64,000 nt of DNA from Desulfarculaceae bacterium (GCA_021737145.1 JAIPEN010000001.1:124001-188000); one strand, 5' to 3'; shown: positions 35,016 to 44,479, counted from the first letter of the stretch. The notes: generated by a model from the letters alone, not told the origin. Numbers and translations are program-made.

Positions 35016-35929
35016 GTCGTAAGAAAAGCTCCGCCAAACGCCGCCACGTCCAGCGCCGCTCCCTGTGGCTTCTGGCCGTGGCGGCCGTGCTTCTGGCCTT
35101 TGGCCTGGGCCTGTGGTGGGGCGGGGGAACCCCTTCCCGGCCACCCCGCAAGACAGCCCAGGCTCCGGCCAAGACCGCGCCTCCCGCGCCACGCGCCAAG
35201 ATAAAGCCCAAGCCAAGCGTGGCGGCCAAGCCCGCCGCGCCCAAACCCCGGCAGCCAAGCCTGCCCCGGGTGGCTCTGATCATTGACGACATGGGCAACG
35301 GCACCAAGCCCTTGGAGCGCCTGCTGGCCCTCAAGATACCCCTCACCGTTTCGGTTTTGCCCCACGCGCCCCAGGCCAAAGCCGTGGCCGCCAAGGCCCG
35401 GGCCGCCGGTCTGGGGGTTATGCTGCACCTGCCCATGGAGCCGGTGGGCCCGCACCAGCAGCCGCCGGGACAGGGAATGCTGCGCGTTGGCATGACCACC
35501 CCGGAGATACTGGCGGTGCTCAAGATGGATCTGGCCCGGGTGCCCCAGGCCAAGGGGGTCAACAACCACATGGGCTCCCTGTTCAGCCGCAGCGCCGCGC
35601 GCATGGAGCCGGTGCTGGCGGAGCTCGACAAGCGCGGCCTGTTTTATATCGACAGCTACACCGCGGCCGATTCCCAGGGCCTGGCCACCGCCCGCCGCCT
35701 GGGCCTGGCCACCGCCCGGCGCGACGTGTTTTTGGACCACTCCTCCAAGCAGGCGGACATCGACGCCCAGATGGAGCGCCTGCTCAAGATGGCCCGGGAG
35801 CGTGGCGCGGCCATTGCCATAGGCCATCCCCTGCCCTCCACCATGCGGGCCCTGACCCGCTGGACCCCTCGCTTACGCAAGAAGGTTCGCCTGGTGTTGG
35901 TGCAAGATCTGGTGAAAAAAGGAAGCTAG
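35012..35929 (+). CDS. yibQ: YibQ-type divergent polysaccharide deacetylase
   Basis: 305 residues; N-terminal membrane anchor (LWLLAVAAVLLAFGLGLWWGG) and a Lys/Pro/Ala linker (about 45-85). A divergent polysaccharide deacetylase domain (DUF610) follows, with ALIIDDMGNG, VMLHLPMEPVG, GVNNHMGS and FLDHSS. In E. coli it lies next to envC, and the family is presumed to act on peptidoglycan or polysaccharide in the periplasm. The GTG overlaps the ctpA stop. Its TAG shares the palindrome CTAG with the convergent pgpA stop. Confidence 0.87.
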   Translation: MSRKKSSAKRRHVQRRSLWLLAVAAVLLAFGLGLWWGGGTPSRPPRKTAQAPAKTAPPAPRAKIKPKPSVAAKPAAPKPRQPSLPRVALIIDDMGNGTKPLERLLALKIPLTVSVLPHAPQAKAVAAKARAAGLGVMLHLPMEPVGPHQQPPGQGMLRVGMTTPEILAVLKMDLARVPQAKGVNNHMGSLFSRSAARMEPVLAELDKRGLFYIDSYTAADSQGLATARRLGLATARRDVFLDHSSKQADIDAQMERLLKMARERGAAIAIGHPLPSTMRALTRWTPRLRKKVRLVLVQDLVKKGS

Positions 35930-36411
35930 AGAAGGGTCGGCACCCAGGCCAGGAGCCGCCACACGGCCAGGGCGTAGAGCCCGGCCAGCAGGTCGTCGGC
36001 CACCACCCCCCAGGCGCCGGGCAGGCGCTGCAAGGCCCCCACCCCCAGGGGCTTGACGATATCGAAAATGCGAAACAGGACCAGGGCGGCGACGAGCTGC
36101 CAGCCCAGGCTGGTGATGCCCCACATTGCCAGGAGCATGCCCGCCGCCTCGTCGATGACGATCTGACCGGGATCGGGCGAGCCGCCGAACACCCGCTGCC
36201 GCAGGGCCATGTGGCTGGACCACAGGGCCAGGGCGATCACCGCGCCGGTGAGCAGGGCATAGGGAGCCCCGCTCAGGGGAGCGCCGCCCAGGGACAGCCA
36301 CAAGGCGACCAGGCCCGCGACCAGCAGGGAGGCGTAGGTGCCTTGGGCTCCGGGCAGCAGGCCCACCCCCAGGCTGCTCAGCCAAAGATGAAAGGTGCGC
36401 AACGGGGCCAT
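35926..36411 (-). CDS. pgpA: Phosphatidylglycerophosphatase A
   Basis: 161-residue inner-membrane phosphatase that dephosphorylates phosphatidylglycerophosphate to phosphatidylglycerol. It has the PgpA signatures GLLPGAQGTYASL, DPGQIVIDEAAGML (acidic, metal-binding), FRIFDIVKPLGVG and GVVADDLLAG, and four hydrophobic stretches. ATG 36411 with GGAGAAG upstream is preferred over an upstream in-frame start. Confidence 0.9.
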   Translation of the reverse strand: MAPLRTFHLWLSSLGVGLLPGAQGTYASLLVAGLVALWLSLGGAPLSGAPYALLTGAVIALALWSSHMALRQRVFGGSPDPGQIVIDEAAGMLLAMWGITSLGWQLVAALVLFRIFDIVKPLGVGALQRLPGAWGVVADDLLAGLYALAVWRLLAWVPTLL

Positions 36412-36524
36412 ACTTCTCCAAGGAGTGCATCTTGCCCCTTCGCATGGGGCCATATGTCTATCATAGCCCCTGAGCGGACCGCTGCACCGGCTTTATTGCC
36501 TCCCGGACCGGCAGGCCCCAAGCG

Positions 36525-37340
36525 CTACAGGCGCAGGGTGCCCATCTTTCGCAGGCTGGGGCTCTTTTGCAAGTCCCGGGGCGTAACGTAGTTGGGATTG
36601 GCCCTGGAAAGCTCGAACATGGACCTGGTGTCCAGGGCCGCGATCTGACTGCCCTTGGCTGATTCGTACTCGGCCAGGAAGGTGCGGGCCTCGGCCTGGA
36701 AGGAGACCGCCTCCTCGGTGTCCTCGCCCGGCAGCAGCCCGTCGCCCAGCCCCCGGCTGGTCAGGGGACCGCCCGCGAAACGGCTGAGGATGTCGGCCCC
36801 CACCACCAGAATCTTGTAATCCTCGCCCGCCTCGTCATAACAGCGAAACACCAGCTCCGAGCAGATCATGGGCTCCCTGCCCCCGTCCGTGATGCTGGTT
36901 ATGATGTCCGCGGCCGACTCCAGCAGGTTGCGCATGATCATGGCCAGGCCCGGCGCCAGGCCAAAGGGCGGCCTGCGGGTGGCAGCCAGGATGGCCAGGA
37001 GCAGGAGCTGCTCATAACCGTAGCGCTCCCGGTGCTCCTCGTAGTGATGGATATTTTCCAATACCGGATCGCCGGGCAACTGGGGCGAGCCCAGGACCGC
37101 GTTGTCCTCGGATTTGTAGCGGTACACGTCCACGTAGGTGGCCCCGGCCACGCTCTTGGCAAGCTCTTGGTACTCCACCCCGCTGCCCACCGCCTCCAAG
37201 ACCCGCCCGCCGGCGAAGATCCCGGCATGAGAATAGTCCCCCCCGTCAAAGAGCCGGACCAGCTTGGAGATGAAATTCTTGCCATGATAGAGCAGCACGT
37301 CGCCATCATGGAGATCAGCCGTTGCGATAAACTCAGACAT
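36525..37340 (-). CDS. YiiX/YebB-like permuted NlpC/P60 (papain-fold) hydrolase
   Basis: 271 residues without signal peptide. The permuted papain-like core starts with LHDGDVLLYHGKNFISKLVR and GGDYSHAGIF, which carries the catalytic His, and the nucleophile Cys lies in MICSELVFRCYDEAG (about 176-190). Such proteins (YiiX, poxvirus G6R) are thought to act on lipids or amide bonds rather than on peptidoglycan. A C-terminal tail of about 70 residues is unassigned. ATG 37340 was chosen because the following LHDGDV begins the domain. The 289 bases up to cobD hold no other gene that I can support. Confidence 0.8.
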   Translation of the reverse strand: MSEFIATADLHDGDVLLYHGKNFISKLVRLFDGGDYSHAGIFAGGRVLEAVGSGVEYQELAKSVAGATYVDVYRYKSEDNAVLGSPQLPGDPVLENIHHYEEHRERYGYEQLLLLAILAATRRPPFGLAPGLAMIMRNLLESAADIITSITDGGREPMICSELVFRCYDEAGEDYKILVVGADILSRFAGGPLTSRGLGDGLLPGEDTEEAVSFQAEARTFLAEYESAKGSQIAALDTRSMFELSRANPNYVTPRDLQKSPSLRKMGTLRL

Positions 37341-37629
37341 AATACGCCCCCCTTTAAACACGTCCTTGAATGGTGCCCAGGGCCGCACCGCGCCCCTTCC
37401 GCCGGGCGGCGAACTGATCATGCTGCTTTCTTGTGCTGGTTTGGCTTCCCCCCCGGAAGGCCATGGGCGCGGCGCTTGCCGCCCTTTTGCCTGCACGTTA
37501 ACCTTGGCGTCCCAGGCATGTCAAGATAGCGGACGCACTGGTTCAGTCTGCCCGCTTGCGCGCGCCATGATGCTGATTTATGCTTTTTACAGCCCTTTAA
37601 ACTTTCATGCCCCGCAGCGTGAGGAGACC

Positions 37630-38592
37630 ATGACCGGAGCCTGGATCATCGCCATCGCCGCCCTGATCGACGCCTTGATCGGCGACCCGCCCACTTGGCC
37701 CCATCTGGTGCGCTACATGGGCCGGACCGTGAGCGGGCTGGACCGCTTTTTCCGCTCCTGGTGCTTTTCGCCCACGGACCTCCGGGTGGGCGGGGCGATC
37801 ATGGTGCTGGCCGTGGCCGGCGGCTTCGCCCTGGCAACCGAGGCCCTGCTCCTGCTCTGCCTCTGGTTGGCCGAGCCCCTGTATTGGCTGGCGGCCCTGG
37901 TCCTGGCCTGGCAATGCCTTTCCGCCGGGCAGCTCTGGCGCGAGGCCCGGGTGGTGCTGGACACCCTCAACGCGGGGGACCTGGTCTATGCCCAGGGCCA
38001 GCTGGCCATGATCGTGGGGCGCGACACCAGCCGCCTGGACGAGGAAGGGGTGCGCCGCGCGGTGGTGGAGACCGTGGCCGAGAGCTTCAACGACGGGGTG
38101 GTGGCCCCGCTTTTCTATCTGGTGATCGGCGGGCCGGTGGCCGCGGTGGCCTACAAGGCGGTGAACACCATGGATTCCATGGTGGGCTACCGCAACGATG
38201 CCTATCGCGACCTGGGCTGGGCCGCGGCCCGTATCGACGACCTGGCGGGCTGGATCCCGGCCCGGCTAAGCGCTCTGCTGCTGGTGGCGGCCTGCCCCCT
38301 GCTGGGGCTCAGCGCCAGCCGGGCCTGGCAGGTGATGCGCGCCGACCACGCGGCCCACAAGAGCCCCAACGCGGCCTGGCCCGAGGCGGCCGCGGCCGGC
38401 GCTTTGGGAGTGATTTTGGGAGGCCCCAACTACTACGGCGGACGCCTGGTGGACAAGCCCTGGATCAATGCCAAGGGAGGGCCGGTGTCGCCGGGGGACG
38501 GCTACTACTGCCTGCGCCTGATCCAGGTGGCCTTTTTGCTGGCCACGGCGGCCTCGTTCCTGGCCGCCTGGGCTTTGGGCTGGTGGGCCTAG
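37630..38592 (+). CDS. cbiB: Adenosylcobinamide-phosphate synthase (CobD/CbiB)
   Basis: 320-residue membrane protein that attaches aminopropanol (phosphate) to adenosylcobyric acid in cobalamin synthesis. Family motifs: ALIDALIGDPPTWPHLVRYMG at the N-terminus, IVGRDTSRLDEEGVRRAVVE, AESFNDGVVAPLFY, KAVNTMDSMVGYRN, SPNAAWPEAAAAGAL and LGGPNYYGG. GAGGAGA precedes the ATG. It stands alone with no other cobalamin genes near, and I see no B12 riboswitch consensus in the leader. Confidence 0.92.
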   Translation: MTGAWIIAIAALIDALIGDPPTWPHLVRYMGRTVSGLDRFFRSWCFSPTDLRVGGAIMVLAVAGGFALATEALLLLCLWLAEPLYWLAALVLAWQCLSAGQLWREARVVLDTLNAGDLVYAQGQLAMIVGRDTSRLDEEGVRRAVVETVAESFNDGVVAPLFYLVIGGPVAAVAYKAVNTMDSMVGYRNDAYRDLGWAAARIDDLAGWIPARLSALLLVAACPLLGLSASRAWQVMRADHAAHKSPNAAWPEAAAAGALGVILGGPNYYGGRLVDKPWINAKGGPVSPGDGYYCLRLIQVAFLLATAASFLAAWALGWWA

Positions 38593-38629
38593 GCTCCTGT
38601 GCGGCCCACCCGGACGGCGGGTTGTTCTC

Positions 38630-39025
38630 TCACGCTCTCTTGGCGCTCAGCCTAATCTCCGGCGGTTTCATGAGCGCCTTTTTCACGGTGCACTGGTTGG
38701 CCACCCGCACCACCGCCTTTTCATAACGGGCCGGAAACTCGGGCGGCAGGATTATCTCCATTTCAATGGCGTCGTTGCCCTGACCTTCGGGGTCGGGCAC
38801 GGTGCGCTGCACCATGTACAGGCCCTCGGTGGAGATGCGGCGGGTCTGGCAAAAACTGAGCACGTAAAAGCCGGCGCAGGTGGCCAGGGAGGCCAGGAAC
38901 AGGTCAAAGGGCGCCGGAGCGCTGTTCTGGCCGCCAAAGGAAGGCGGCTGATCGGTCTTGACCTCGAACTTGTCCCACAGCGCCCTCACCTCGGCTCCCG
39001 GTCCCAGTTCAACTCTCATTTCCAT
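38630..39025 (-). CDS. OsmC/Ohr-family protein
   Basis: 131 residues, the usual OsmC size. It has PAPFDLFLASLATCAGFYVL with the first conserved Cys, a second Cys nearby in SFCQTRRI and the partner Cys in ANQCTVKKALMKPPEI. The family reduces organic hydroperoxides with a Cys pair, though this subgroup (LASLATCAG...CTVKK) also includes members of unknown role. ATG 39025 is preferred because the family domain starts at once; longer in-frame starts lie upstream. Confidence 0.82.
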   Translation of the reverse strand: MEMRVELGPGAEVRALWDKFEVKTDQPPSFGGQNSAPAPFDLFLASLATCAGFYVLSFCQTRRISTEGLYMVQRTVPDPEGQGNDAIEMEIILPPEFPARYEKAVVRVANQCTVKKALMKPPEIRLSAKRA

Positions 39026-39198
39026 AGGTGCGACTCCCATCGGCTGAGCAAATGAACCCTCACGGTCTTTGTTTGTAGCAGAAAAGGCCCATAAATGGCA
39101 GGCGTTTGTTCGCGCCCCTTGGCCTGGGGAGGCCTGGCGTGGTAAGCATAAGCGGGGCCTTGCGCGTAGGTCCCGCCGTATTATGGGGAGGTTGCATC

Positions 39199-39894
39199 TT
39201 GGATCCACAACCGGCCTATGGGCGCAAGGAACGCTTTAAGTTCTGGCTGGCCTCCCAAGTGGCCGCCCGTCTGTTGCGCCTGTTGTTTCGCACCTGCCGC
39301 AACCGCATCCTGCGCCCCGATCTGGTGGAAAAGTTCTTTGACGCGGGCAAGCCGGGCATCGGGGTGACCTGGCACCGGGGAGCCATCTACTTCCTGTATT
39401 TCTTCGGAGCCCAACATCCGGCCATCATGATCAGCCGCTCACGGGATGGTGAATATTTGGCCCGCTACCTTAAAATCATGGGCGGGGTGCCGGTGCGCGG
39501 CTCCTCCAGCCGGGGCGGCCTGGCCGCGCTCAAGGAAATGGCCGATTACCTGCGCGACCACCCGGACGGCTACGCGGCCACCGTGGCCGACGGCCCCCGA
39601 GGGCCCAGCTGCCGGGCCAAGAAGGGCATGATCGCCCTGGCCGCGCGCACCGGCCTGCCCTTGGTGCCCATGATGTGGTCGTCCAACCAGGTGTGGGTGC
39701 TAAAAAAGACCTGGGACCGCACCATGATCCCCAAGCCATTCGCCAAGGTGGTGCTCACCGCGGGGCGGGAGTTCCACTATCCTCCGGACATCAAGGGCGA
39801 GGAGCTGGAACAGGCCCGCCAGGAGCTGGAGGACGAACTCAACCGCATCAAGGACGAGCTGGACGCCATCACCGGCTACAAGGAGCCGGCATGA
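39199..39894 (+). CDS. DUF374 lysophospholipid acyltransferase-like protein
   Basis: 231 residues. It shows the acyltransferase-like pattern of DUF374 proteins: TWHRGAIYFLYFFG with the HxxxxD-like His, MISRSRDGEYLARYL, VRGSSSRGGLAALKEM, ATVADGPRGPSCRAKKGMIALA and the final KTWDRTMIPKPFAKVVL. Related to LpxL-type acyltransferases and probably membrane-associated, acting on a lipid such as lipid A. TTG 39199 is the best start, with GGGGAGG eight to ten bases upstream. The stop overlaps the helicase start (ATGA). Confidence 0.82.
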   Translation: MDPQPAYGRKERFKFWLASQVAARLLRLLFRTCRNRILRPDLVEKFFDAGKPGIGVTWHRGAIYFLYFFGAQHPAIMISRSRDGEYLARYLKIMGGVPVRGSSSRGGLAALKEMADYLRDHPDGYAATVADGPRGPSCRAKKGMIALAARTGLPLVPMMWSSNQVWVLKKTWDRTMIPKPFAKVVLTAGREFHYPPDIKGEELEQARQELEDELNRIKDELDAITGYKEPA

Positions 39895-42620
39895 GCAAGC
39901 GGCGCAAAACAGGCAAACCGCGCGGCCCGCGCAAGGCCCCTTCCCGCCAACCCCGGCGGCCCCAGCAGGATCAGGGCCCCTTCAACCCCCGGGTCAATGC
40001 CAAGCTGAAGCCCATCCTGGCCGAGGTGGGGGTGCCCGATGACGCGCCCTTCGTGCCCGACCCCTTCCAGGTCGAGGCGGTGGAAACCCTGGCCAAGCAG
40101 GACGTGGTGGTCAGCGCGCCCACGGGCAGCGGCAAGACCTGGATCGCGGAGCAGGCCATTGCCAAGGCCCTGGCCGCCGGCCAGCGGGCCTGGTACGCCA
40201 GCCCCCTCAAAGCCCTGTCCAACGCCAAGCTGGCCGAGTTCGGAGAGATATTCGGGCCGGAAAACGTGGGCATCCTCACCGGCGACCGCAAGGAGAACCT
40301 GGGCGCCCCGCTCCTGGTGGGCACCACCGAAATCTTAAGAAACCAGCTATACGACGCCATGCACCGGGGCATGGACCTGGACTCCGGGCTGGTGGTGCTG
40401 GACGAGGCCCACTTTTTGGGCGACCCGGACCGGGGGGTGGTCTGGGAAGAGGTGATCATCTATCTGCCGGTCAGGGTGCGCCTGCTGCTCCTGTCGGCCA
40501 CCGTGGCCAACGCCTCCCAGATCGCCCGCTGGCTGGAGTTCGTGCGCGACGAGCCCTGCGCCACGGTGATCAGCAACCAGCGGCCCGTTCCCCTGTATCC
40601 CATCTTCATGCTGCCCGATGGCGAGCTGACCCCGCTCAAGACCAAGCGCGGCCTGTTCGGCAAGGTGCAGAACTTCGTGGAAAACGAGGGCAAGCGCCGC
40701 CGGGGCGGCTGGCAGGGCACCCATCTGCCGCCTTTCCAAAGGGTGCTGGCCAGCCTGGACAACGCCGGTCTGCTGCCGGCCATCTTCTTCCTGAAGTCCC
40801 GCTCCGACTGCGACACTGCCCTGAGCCACGTGGCCGGGGCCAGGCTGCAAGCCGATCCCGAGGGGAGGGAGCGCCTCAACCAGGAGCTGGACGCCTGGAT
40901 GGAGGCCTATCCTTTCCTGGCCGGGCAGGAGCAGGTCGAGAAGATCCGCCAGGTGCAGGCGGCCAGCCACCACGCCGGGCACCTGCCCCTGGAAAAGCTT
41001 TTGGTGGAGCGCCTGATGCAAAAGGGACTGCTCAAGGCCATCTTCTCCACCAGCACCGTGGCCGCGGGAGTGAACTTCCCGGCCCGCACCGTGGTCATCA
41101 CCCAGAGCGACCGCTTCAACGGCCGCGAGTTCGTGGAGCTAAAAGCCACGGACCTGTTGCAGATGACCGGGCGAGCCGGACGCCGGGGCATGGACGAGAT
41201 CGGCTTCGCCTGCGCGGTGCCCGGGCCTTTCAACGACATCCCCCTGGTGGCTTCCCTGCTGACCTCCGAGCCAGAGCCCATCGAAAGCCAGTTGCATATC
41301 AACTTCTCCATGGTGCTCAACCTGCTGTTGTCCCAACGCCCGGCCGAGGTCAAGAAGATGCTGGGCATGTCCTTGGCCACCTTCCAGCGCCTGGAGCGCA
41401 CCGGGGGCAAGCCGCGCACCGGAGCCGGGCCCCAGCGGGCCTTGAAGGCCCTGGCCCAGGAGCTGGACGGCACCGATTGCCCCGGGCCCGAGGAGGCGGT
41501 GGTGCGGCGCAGGCGGCGGCGGCAACTGGAGGCCCTGCGCCAACGACTCAAGCGCGAGCTGAAAAAAGACGGTGCCGGCCTCTGGGGAGCCCTGAGCCGG
41601 GGACGGGTGTTCATGGACATGTACGGCGCGCCCTGGGCGGTGCTCCGCCGCGAGACCAGCGGCAAGGAGCGCGGGGTGCTGGCCGTGGGTCTGGAGCAGG
41701 ATCGCCGCTTGACCCGGGGGCGTCCCCGCTTGCAGTTCATCTCCATGGAGGAAGTGGCCGGGGTGTTCCAGGAAGAGCTGAGCCTGCCCCAGGCCGGCGG
41801 CGGACGGGCCCTGGCCGGGGCGGTTATGGAGCAGGCCCCGGAACGGCCCACCCCCTTGGGCGCCCCCCAGATAGAACAACTGGCCGCCCAAGAATCAGCC
41901 GAAACCGCCGAACGCCTGGCTGACGTGGAGCAAGAGCTCTCGGGTCTGGTGTGCCTGTCCTGTCCGGTCGAGGCGGATTGCCGCACCGAAAAAAAGGGCC
42001 TGGGCAAGCTACTCAACCAGGCCGAGGCGCTCATGGCCGAGGTGGCCCAGGAGAGCCACGCCTTTTGGTACGACTTCGTGCGCCATCTGGAGTTCCTCAG
42101 GGCCGAGGGCTTTGCCGATCCCCAGGGGCGTTTGACCGACGACGGCCTGTGGGCCAGCCAACTACGTCTGGACCAGCCGGTGCTCATCGCCGAGGCCATC
42201 CGCCAGGGAGCCCTGCCCCAGCAGGATCCGGTGCTCCTGGCAGGGCTCATCGCCCTGTTCGTGGACGAGCGCGAACCCGAGTCAGCCCCGGCGGTGCCGC
42301 CAAGGCTGCGCAGCGCCCTGGCTGGCCTGAAACAGGCCCTGGACCCCATGATGGACCGGCTCCGGCAGTGGGGCTTCACCACCCCGGTGCTGCCCCATTC
42401 GGCCTCGGCCGCGGTGTATTCCTGGTGCCAACTGGCTCCCTTTGAGCAGGTGGTGCCGCTATACGGCAGCGCGGAGGGCGATCTGGCCCAGCTCATCTAC
42501 CGCACGGCGGACAATTTGCGCCAGATTATTTCCCTCAAGGACACCCATCCCCATCTGGCCGAAACCGCCCGCGATGCGGTGGAGCTTTTATTGCGGCCGC
42601 CGGTGGTGGTTCCCACCTAA
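39891..42620 (+). CDS. Ski2-like DEAD/DEAH-box helicase
   Basis: 909 residues. A basic N-terminus (KRRKTGKPRGPRKAPSRQPRR) leads into the helicase core with SAPTGSGKT (Walker A, about 83-91), SPLKALSNAKL, GTTEILRNQL, DEAHFLGDP (DEAH) and LLSATVAN. Domain 2 has FSTSTVAAGVNFPARTVVI and QMTGRAGRRGMDEIG. The pattern is that of Ski2/Mtr4-like RNA helicases. The C-terminal half is divergent and contains a CLSCPVEADC cysteine cluster (about 687-696) that could bind metal. The ATG overlaps the acyltransferase stop, so the two are co-translated. Likely an RNA helicase of RNA turnover or ribosome work; the role is unknown. Confidence 0.86.
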   Translation: MSKRRKTGKPRGPRKAPSRQPRRPQQDQGPFNPRVNAKLKPILAEVGVPDDAPFVPDPFQVEAVETLAKQDVVVSAPTGSGKTWIAEQAIAKALAAGQRAWYASPLKALSNAKLAEFGEIFGPENVGILTGDRKENLGAPLLVGTTEILRNQLYDAMHRGMDLDSGLVVLDEAHFLGDPDRGVVWEEVIIYLPVRVRLLLLSATVANASQIARWLEFVRDEPCATVISNQRPVPLYPIFMLPDGELTPLKTKRGLFGKVQNFVENEGKRRRGGWQGTHLPPFQRVLASLDNAGLLPAIFFLKSRSDCDTALSHVAGARLQADPEGRERLNQELDAWMEAYPFLAGQEQVEKIRQVQAASHHAGHLPLEKLLVERLMQKGLLKAIFSTSTVAAGVNFPARTVVITQSDRFNGREFVELKATDLLQMTGRAGRRGMDEIGFACAVPGPFNDIPLVASLLTSEPEPIESQLHINFSMVLNLLLSQRPAEVKKMLGMSLATFQRLERTGGKPRTGAGPQRALKALAQELDGTDCPGPEEAVVRRRRRRQLEALRQRLKRELKKDGAGLWGALSRGRVFMDMYGAPWAVLRRETSGKERGVLAVGLEQDRRLTRGRPRLQFISMEEVAGVFQEELSLPQAGGGRALAGAVMEQAPERPTPLGAPQIEQLAAQESAETAERLADVEQELSGLVCLSCPVEADCRTEKKGLGKLLNQAEALMAEVAQESHAFWYDFVRHLEFLRAEGFADPQGRLTDDGLWASQLRLDQPVLIAEAIRQGALPQQDPVLLAGLIALFVDEREPESAPAVPPRLRSALAGLKQALDPMMDRLRQWGFTTPVLPHSASAAVYSWCQLAPFEQVVPLYGSAEGDLAQLIYRTADNLRQIISLKDTHPHLAETARDAVELLLRPPVVVPT

Positions 42621-42788
42621 AAAATTCAGTCAGTTGCGCCTCGGTGTTAAATATTGCAACACTAAGGCGTCGACATTTGTTACTTTTTTCTTTAAGTTTT
42701 GTTCAAATTTGTGATAATAGGCACCTAGATATATGGCGCTGCTGGCGGCAATTTTTTTGTTTGTGGCTGGCGGCGATTGTTATAGAGT

Positions 42789-42817
42789 TTGACAGCTTGT
42801 AATCAATATCACATATC
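42789..42817 (+). promoter_or_regulatory. Promoter of the DASS transporter
   Basis: TTGACA (42789-42794), 17 bases, CATATC (42812-42817), in an AT-rich gap of 245 bases (42621-42865). Confidence 0.55.
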
Positions 42818-42865
42818 CCCTGCGCCCTTGGTTAGGGCGGACCAGGAGGGGAGGATCAAGAAGCC

Positions 42866-44479
42866 ATGTCTCATGATTCCGACCATCACGGCGGCGACGA
42901 GGGCAGCCTAAAAGGGCGCATGCTCTGGCTGGGCATCGGGGTGGCCATATTTTTGGTGGTGGGCTTTGTAATGCCCACCCCCGAGAGCGTTTTGCAGGTA
43001 GTGCAAGAAGGCGGCTTTGCCCAGAAGATGATCGATTGGCACATCGCCACCAGCCCGGCCGAGGCGGCCCACAAGACCATGCTGGTGCTGGGCATCATCC
43101 CCATGGCGGTCATCTTCTTCGCCACCGAGGCCATTCCCATCGGCCTCACCGGCGTGCTAATGCCCATCCTGGCCTACTTCCTGGAGCTGCTGCCCTCTTC
43201 CATGGTGGGCAAGACCTTTGCCGGCGATGCCCCCATGTTCCTGTTGGGCGTGCTGGCCATGGGCGTGGCCGTGGTGGACGTGGGGTTGCACAAGCGCCTG
43301 GCTGCATGGCTTTTGGGCTGGACCAAGGGCTTCATGGTGCCGGTGTTCGTGCTGTGCATCTCCATGGCCGTGGTGGGCAGCTTCATCTCGGCCCACGCCA
43401 TGTGCGCCTTCATGACCCCGGTGATGATGGCGGTCTATCTGGGCGCGGTGGCGGCCAATTCCAAGCCCGGCGGGCCCATAGAGCATGACCCCGCCCTGGC
43501 CAAGTTCCTTTTGTTCTCGCTGTGTTTCGCGCTCAACGTGGGCGGAGTGGGCAGCCCGGCCGCCGGCGGCCGCAACGTGATCATGATGGGGTTCTGGGAC
43601 GAGTACAACGTGCCCATGGACTTCTTCACCTGGATGAAGTACGGCCTGCCCCTGGTTCCGGTCATGGGCTTTTTGGTGGCCCTGTACATGACCGTCCTGT
43701 TCAAGCGCAAGATCAAGACCACCGACCTGACCCCGGGCCTCAAGGCCATCAAGGACGAGACCAAGCGCATGGGGTCCATGAGCTACGCCGAATACGTGAC
43801 CTTCGGCATGCTGCTTCTCATTCTGGTCTTGTGGATCTTCGGAGGCCACGACCTGGGCCTGGGCGGGCCTTCCCTGCTGGCCCTGCTCATCCCGGTGATC
43901 TTCCGCACCACCGACTGGCGCAAGATCCTGGGGGGCATCTCCTGGGACGCCTGGTTCATGTACTGCGGCGCCCTGACCCTGGGCGCCCTGCTCAAGGAAA
44001 CCGGTGCGGCCATGTGGCTGGCCCAGACCTTCCTGGTCGCCCTGGAATCTGTGGGCATGGCCGAGGGCTTCGGCCTGTGGGTGGGCATGAGCGGGCTGTC
44101 GGGACTGATGACCAACTTCATGTCCGACGCGGGCACCACCGCCCTGCTGGGCCCCATCGTCATCCCCATGGGCATCATGACCCAGGTGCCCGGCGAGCCT
44201 TGGGCCGTGGGCCTGGCCGTGGCCTTTGCCACCAGCTTCGCCCACTTCCTGATCGTGGGCACTCCCAACAACGCCATCGTCTACGGCCTGGGGATATACC
44301 CCGACACCGGCCAGCGGGCCATCCACCCCACCGACTTCATCAAGTACGGCTTCGTGCTGTGGCTCATCTGCATGGCCGTGGTTTGGGTGGTCGGCTTCAT
44401 ATTCATCTACAACGTGGTGGGCTTCCCGGACAGCATCCTGCCCACCGCCACCGAGGCCATGAAGGCGGTGGGCCAGTAG
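42866..44479 (+). CDS. DASS/SLC13-family anion:sodium symporter
   Basis: 537-residue membrane protein with about 11-12 hydrophobic segments. It matches the divalent-anion symporter plan: a first hairpin followed by EAIPIGLTGVLMPILAY, an SNT-like region replaced by NVGGVGSPAAGGRNVIM, a long cytoplasmic loop (about 275-310) and a second repeat with MTNFMSDAGTTALLGPI and FLIVGTPNNAIVYGLG. These loops bind sodium and the substrate carboxylate or sulfate. Dicarboxylate or sulfate uptake is most likely; the His-rich N-terminus (HDSDHHGGD) is unusual. GGAGGGGAGG precedes the ATG. It is followed by a CBS-domain protein. Confidence 0.88.
   Translation: MSHDSDHHGGDEGSLKGRMLWLGIGVAIFLVVGFVMPTPESVLQVVQEGGFAQKMIDWHIATSPAEAAHKTMLVLGIIPMAVIFFATEAIPIGLTGVLMPILAYFLELLPSSMVGKTFAGDAPMFLLGVLAMGVAVVDVGLHKRLAAWLLGWTKGFMVPVFVLCISMAVVGSFISAHAMCAFMTPVMMAVYLGAVAANSKPGGPIEHDPALAKFLLFSLCFALNVGGVGSPAAGGRNVIMMGFWDEYNVPMDFFTWMKYGLPLVPVMGFLVALYMTVLFKRKIKTTDLTPGLKAIKDETKRMGSMSYAEYVTFGMLLLILVLWIFGGHDLGLGGPSLLALLIPVIFRTTDWRKILGGISWDAWFMYCGALTLGALLKETGAAMWLAQTFLVALESVGMAEGFGLWVGMSGLSGLMTNFMSDAGTTALLGPIVIPMGIMTQVPGEPWAVGLAVAFATSFAHFLIVGTPNNAIVYGLGIYPDTGQRAIHPTDFIKYGFVLWLICMAVVWVVGFIFIYNVVGFPDSILPTATEAMKAVGQ

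Noticed and set aside
33534..35258. 574-codon frame antisense to ctpA
   Set aside because: Shadow of the S41 protease gene; no signal of its own.
37341..37629. Possible cobalamin riboswitch before cbiB
   Set aside because: I could not find the B12-box consensus or the expected stems; the gap is also too short for the usual leader.
43157..44326. 389-codon His-rich frame antisense to the DASS transporter
   Set aside because: Complement of membrane-protein codons; no ribosome site or motif.
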